In this document: in pieces, positions 62,613-64,000 of the stretch
Layout of the letters: each line of letters begins with the position of its first letter
Numbering within the stretch: the first letter of the stretch is position 1
NCBI RefSeq assembly: GCF_004011095.1
Contig: NZ_CP028129.1
Span: forward strand, 2,666,001-2,730,000
Reading direction: 5' to 3'
Length of the DNA: 64,000 bases
Source of the DNA: Rathayibacter rathayi
Lineage (GTDB): Bacteria > Actinomycetota > Actinomycetes > Actinomycetales > Microbacteriaceae
Notes under the pieces: generated by a model
Told to the model about the DNA's origin: nothing
Database searches by the model: none
What the model saw: only the letters and a program-made list of their open reading frames with translations
Made by a program: the position numbers and the translations under genes

Positions 62613-64000
62613 GACGCGGAGGCGCGGCGGCCTGCGCCGGCGCCCCTCTCCGCGCGCTGTGGCGAGGTGCGCTCCGGTGGCGGTGTGTGGCCCGTCGAGG
62701 TGAGCGGCTGTGCGCGAGGGTGGGGCCTCGTGCTGGCGGGTGCCGACCGGGCGCACCACGCGCGGCCCCGGCTCCGCCCGTCCTGCCACGATCCCCATAC
62801 CGCAGACGATCCAGAGCGTGAACGCCACCGGCCCCTCCTGGAGGGTCGGCAGCACGGTGTAGCTGACCAGCGTGCCCGCGACCACGGCCGTGGGGAGGAA
62901 GCCGTCGAGCGTCGGCGCGCGCAGCCCGCGGAGGAACAGGTACACCAGCAGCGCCGCGAAGAGCAGCATTACCAGGATGCCCGATTCGATCGCGAGCACC
63001 AGGAAGAAGCTCTCCACCAGCACGCTGTCGGTCGAGTACAGCTGCGCGCGCGGCCCCACCTTGCCCAGCCCGAAGCCGAACGGGTGCGCGACGAGCAGCG
63101 GGATGTTCTCGAGCAGGCTGTCGCTGTGGCCGATCAGCGACGGGTCGGCGACGTGCGAGATCACCTTGTCGACGTAGAGGTAGAGGGTGCCTCCGCCGAT
63201 CGCCGCCGCGGTCGAGACGGTGAGCATCGCCCAGACCAGCATCGGCTTCGCTCGGAACAGCGCCCACGCCACCAGGGTCACCGCGAGCATCGCGAGGCCG
63301 ATGTAGCCGCTGCGCGACTGGGTGAGATACACGGCGACCAGCGGCAGAACCGTCAGCCCGCCCTTCAGCCACAGCGGCCAGCGCGGTCGGGTCCACAGCA
63401 CGGTGAGCGCGATCGTGACCGCGACGGCGCTCTCGTTCGGGGCGCTATAGGGGCTGAATCCGCGGGGCACGATGCTGCCGGCGACGAAGAGGGAGGAGGG
63501 GAACGGCGTCTCGGGCGCGAGCGGAAAGACACGGAGGGTGAACAGCCAGTCCAGGCCCTGGCTCCAGGTGAGGATCGTCGTGATCGACGAGAGCTGCACC
63601 GCGACAACGAACGCAGTCGCGAGGATCGCGAGGTGGCGCTTCTCGAGCACGGCGGGCACGACGATCAGGGCGAGGAACGGCAGGAAGTCGTTGCGCCAGC
63701 CGTAGGCCGCCTGGATCGGATTCGCGGTCCACACCGCCGAGACGAGGCCGAGCCCGACGATCATCAGCACCAGCACCACGATCGGCACCGGCACCCGCCT
63801 GATCCGACCGCTGACGAGCGCGAGCAGGAAGAGCCCGAGGATCACGCCGTCCTTGATCGCGCCGAACGCCGTCGCCGTGGCGCCCGGCAGGAACGCGGAC
63901 GCAACTCCGTTCGCCGGGAGCACGAACACCAGCGCGAGGACGCCCAGCCAGGGCAGGCCGAGGCCGTCGCGGCCGAGGATCGTGCGGAGCGAGCGGTGGG
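62526..64000 (-). CDS. O-antigen ligase/polymerase-like membrane protein, N-terminus beyond window
   Basis: At least 490 codons; the frame is open through the right edge (LGRDGLGLPWLGVLALVFVL reads naturally upstream of the GTG at 63929). About ten hydrophobic helices. The Wzy_C/WaaL-type signature region includes RGFSPYSAPNESAVAVTIAL and VYLTQSRSGYIGLAMLAVTL, followed by the large loop (IGHSDSLLENIPLLVAHPFG). The last ~75 residues are Arg/His-rich and encoded in the overlap with the Wzz gene, so the natural C-terminus may be shorter in relatives. It probably joins or polymerises surface polysaccharide. Confidence 0.88.
   Translation of the reverse strand, partial: HRSLRTILGRDGLGLPWLGVLALVFVLPANGVASAFLPGATATAFGAIKDGVILGLFLLALVSGRIRRVPVPIVVLVLMIVGLGLVSAVWTANPIQAAYGWRNDFLPFLALIVVPAVLEKRHLAILATAFVVAVQLSSITTILTWSQGLDWLFTLRVFPLAPETPFPSSLFVAGSIVPRGFSPYSAPNESAVAVTIALTVLWTRPRWPLWLKGGLTVLPLVAVYLTQSRSGYIGLAMLAVTLVAWALFRAKPMLVWAMLTVSTAAAIGGGTLYLYVDKVISHVADPSLIGHSDSLLENIPLLVAHPFGFGLGKVGPRAQLYSTDSVLVESFFLVLAIESGILVMLLFAALLVYLFLRGLRAPTLDGFLPTAVVAGTLVSYTVLPTLQEGPVAFTLWIVCGMGIVAGRAEPGPRVVRPVGTRQHEAPPSRTAAHLDGPHTATGAHLATARGEGRRRRPPRLRVSGRRRRRDERAPRSLRDHGPEDIAPDVP

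Overview
The window is about 70% G+C chromosomal DNA from an actinobacterium, most likely a plant- or soil-associated member of the Microbacteriaceae (Rathayibacter/Curtobacterium/Clavibacter type). Support: an HspR-type HAIR operator on clpB, the clpS-DUF2017 pair, DUF6421 and DUF4012 proteins, PspC/LuxR-type two-component systems, and a Tat-exported PhoX with an LAxTG sorting signal. No rRNA, tRNA, CRISPR array, transposase or phage gene was found. Genus-level assignment is inference.

Layout. 1-16 kb: ABC exporter half (cut by the window edge), exonuclease III, DUF4012 protein, two GNAT acetyltransferases, DUF6421 protein, a histidine kinase/response regulator pair, threonine aldolase, a lipoprotein, a dead Fic gene and dihydrolipoamide dehydrogenase. 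16-32 kb: nitroreductase, an aliphatic-sulfonate-type ABC operon ending in acetyl-CoA synthetase, NAD synthetase, a nucleoside deaminase, a zinc alcohol dehydrogenase, RadC, an N-domain-less ClpB under a HAIR operator, an ECF-like sigma factor, DUF2017, ClpS and a C-terminal scrap of a BCCT transporter. 32-36 kb: a class A beta-lactamase-like protein with altered catalytic motifs, an M13 metallopeptidase and an AraC-type regulator.

36.9-45.7 kb is the unusual part. Three intact secreted proteins (36929, 39928, 44388) share a Tat-like signal and a constant ~95-residue beta-sandwich-like domain, but carry three different C-terminal domains of four repeats each. In all three the repeat array starts with one half-repeat and ends with the complementary half, and each protein has exactly two cysteines, one in the constant domain and one at or next to the C-terminus. 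I infer small closed beta-propeller-like domains tied by a disulfide. Around them are a single-domain paralogue (42849), a multiply broken member (38883-39529), decayed leader fragments (38648, 41896), AraC-type regulators (34802, 43250) and a decayed AraC fragment (~42330-42600). The locus looks like a birth-and-death array of variable surface proteins.

46-64 kb: two FtsX-type permeases, an ATPase and a two-component system arranged as a peptide-sensing/detoxification module; an NmrA-like oxidoreductase divergent from a third AraC-type regulator whose C-terminus is a (GAGGCT)10 tract; a cell-wall-sorted PhoX flanked by two copies of an 85-bp palindrome; a PspC kinase/regulator pair divergent from a PspC protein; a Wzz/BY-kinase protein; and an O-antigen-ligase-like protein running off the right edge.

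Several dispersed palindromes and short tandem arrays sit at gene ends and breakpoints.
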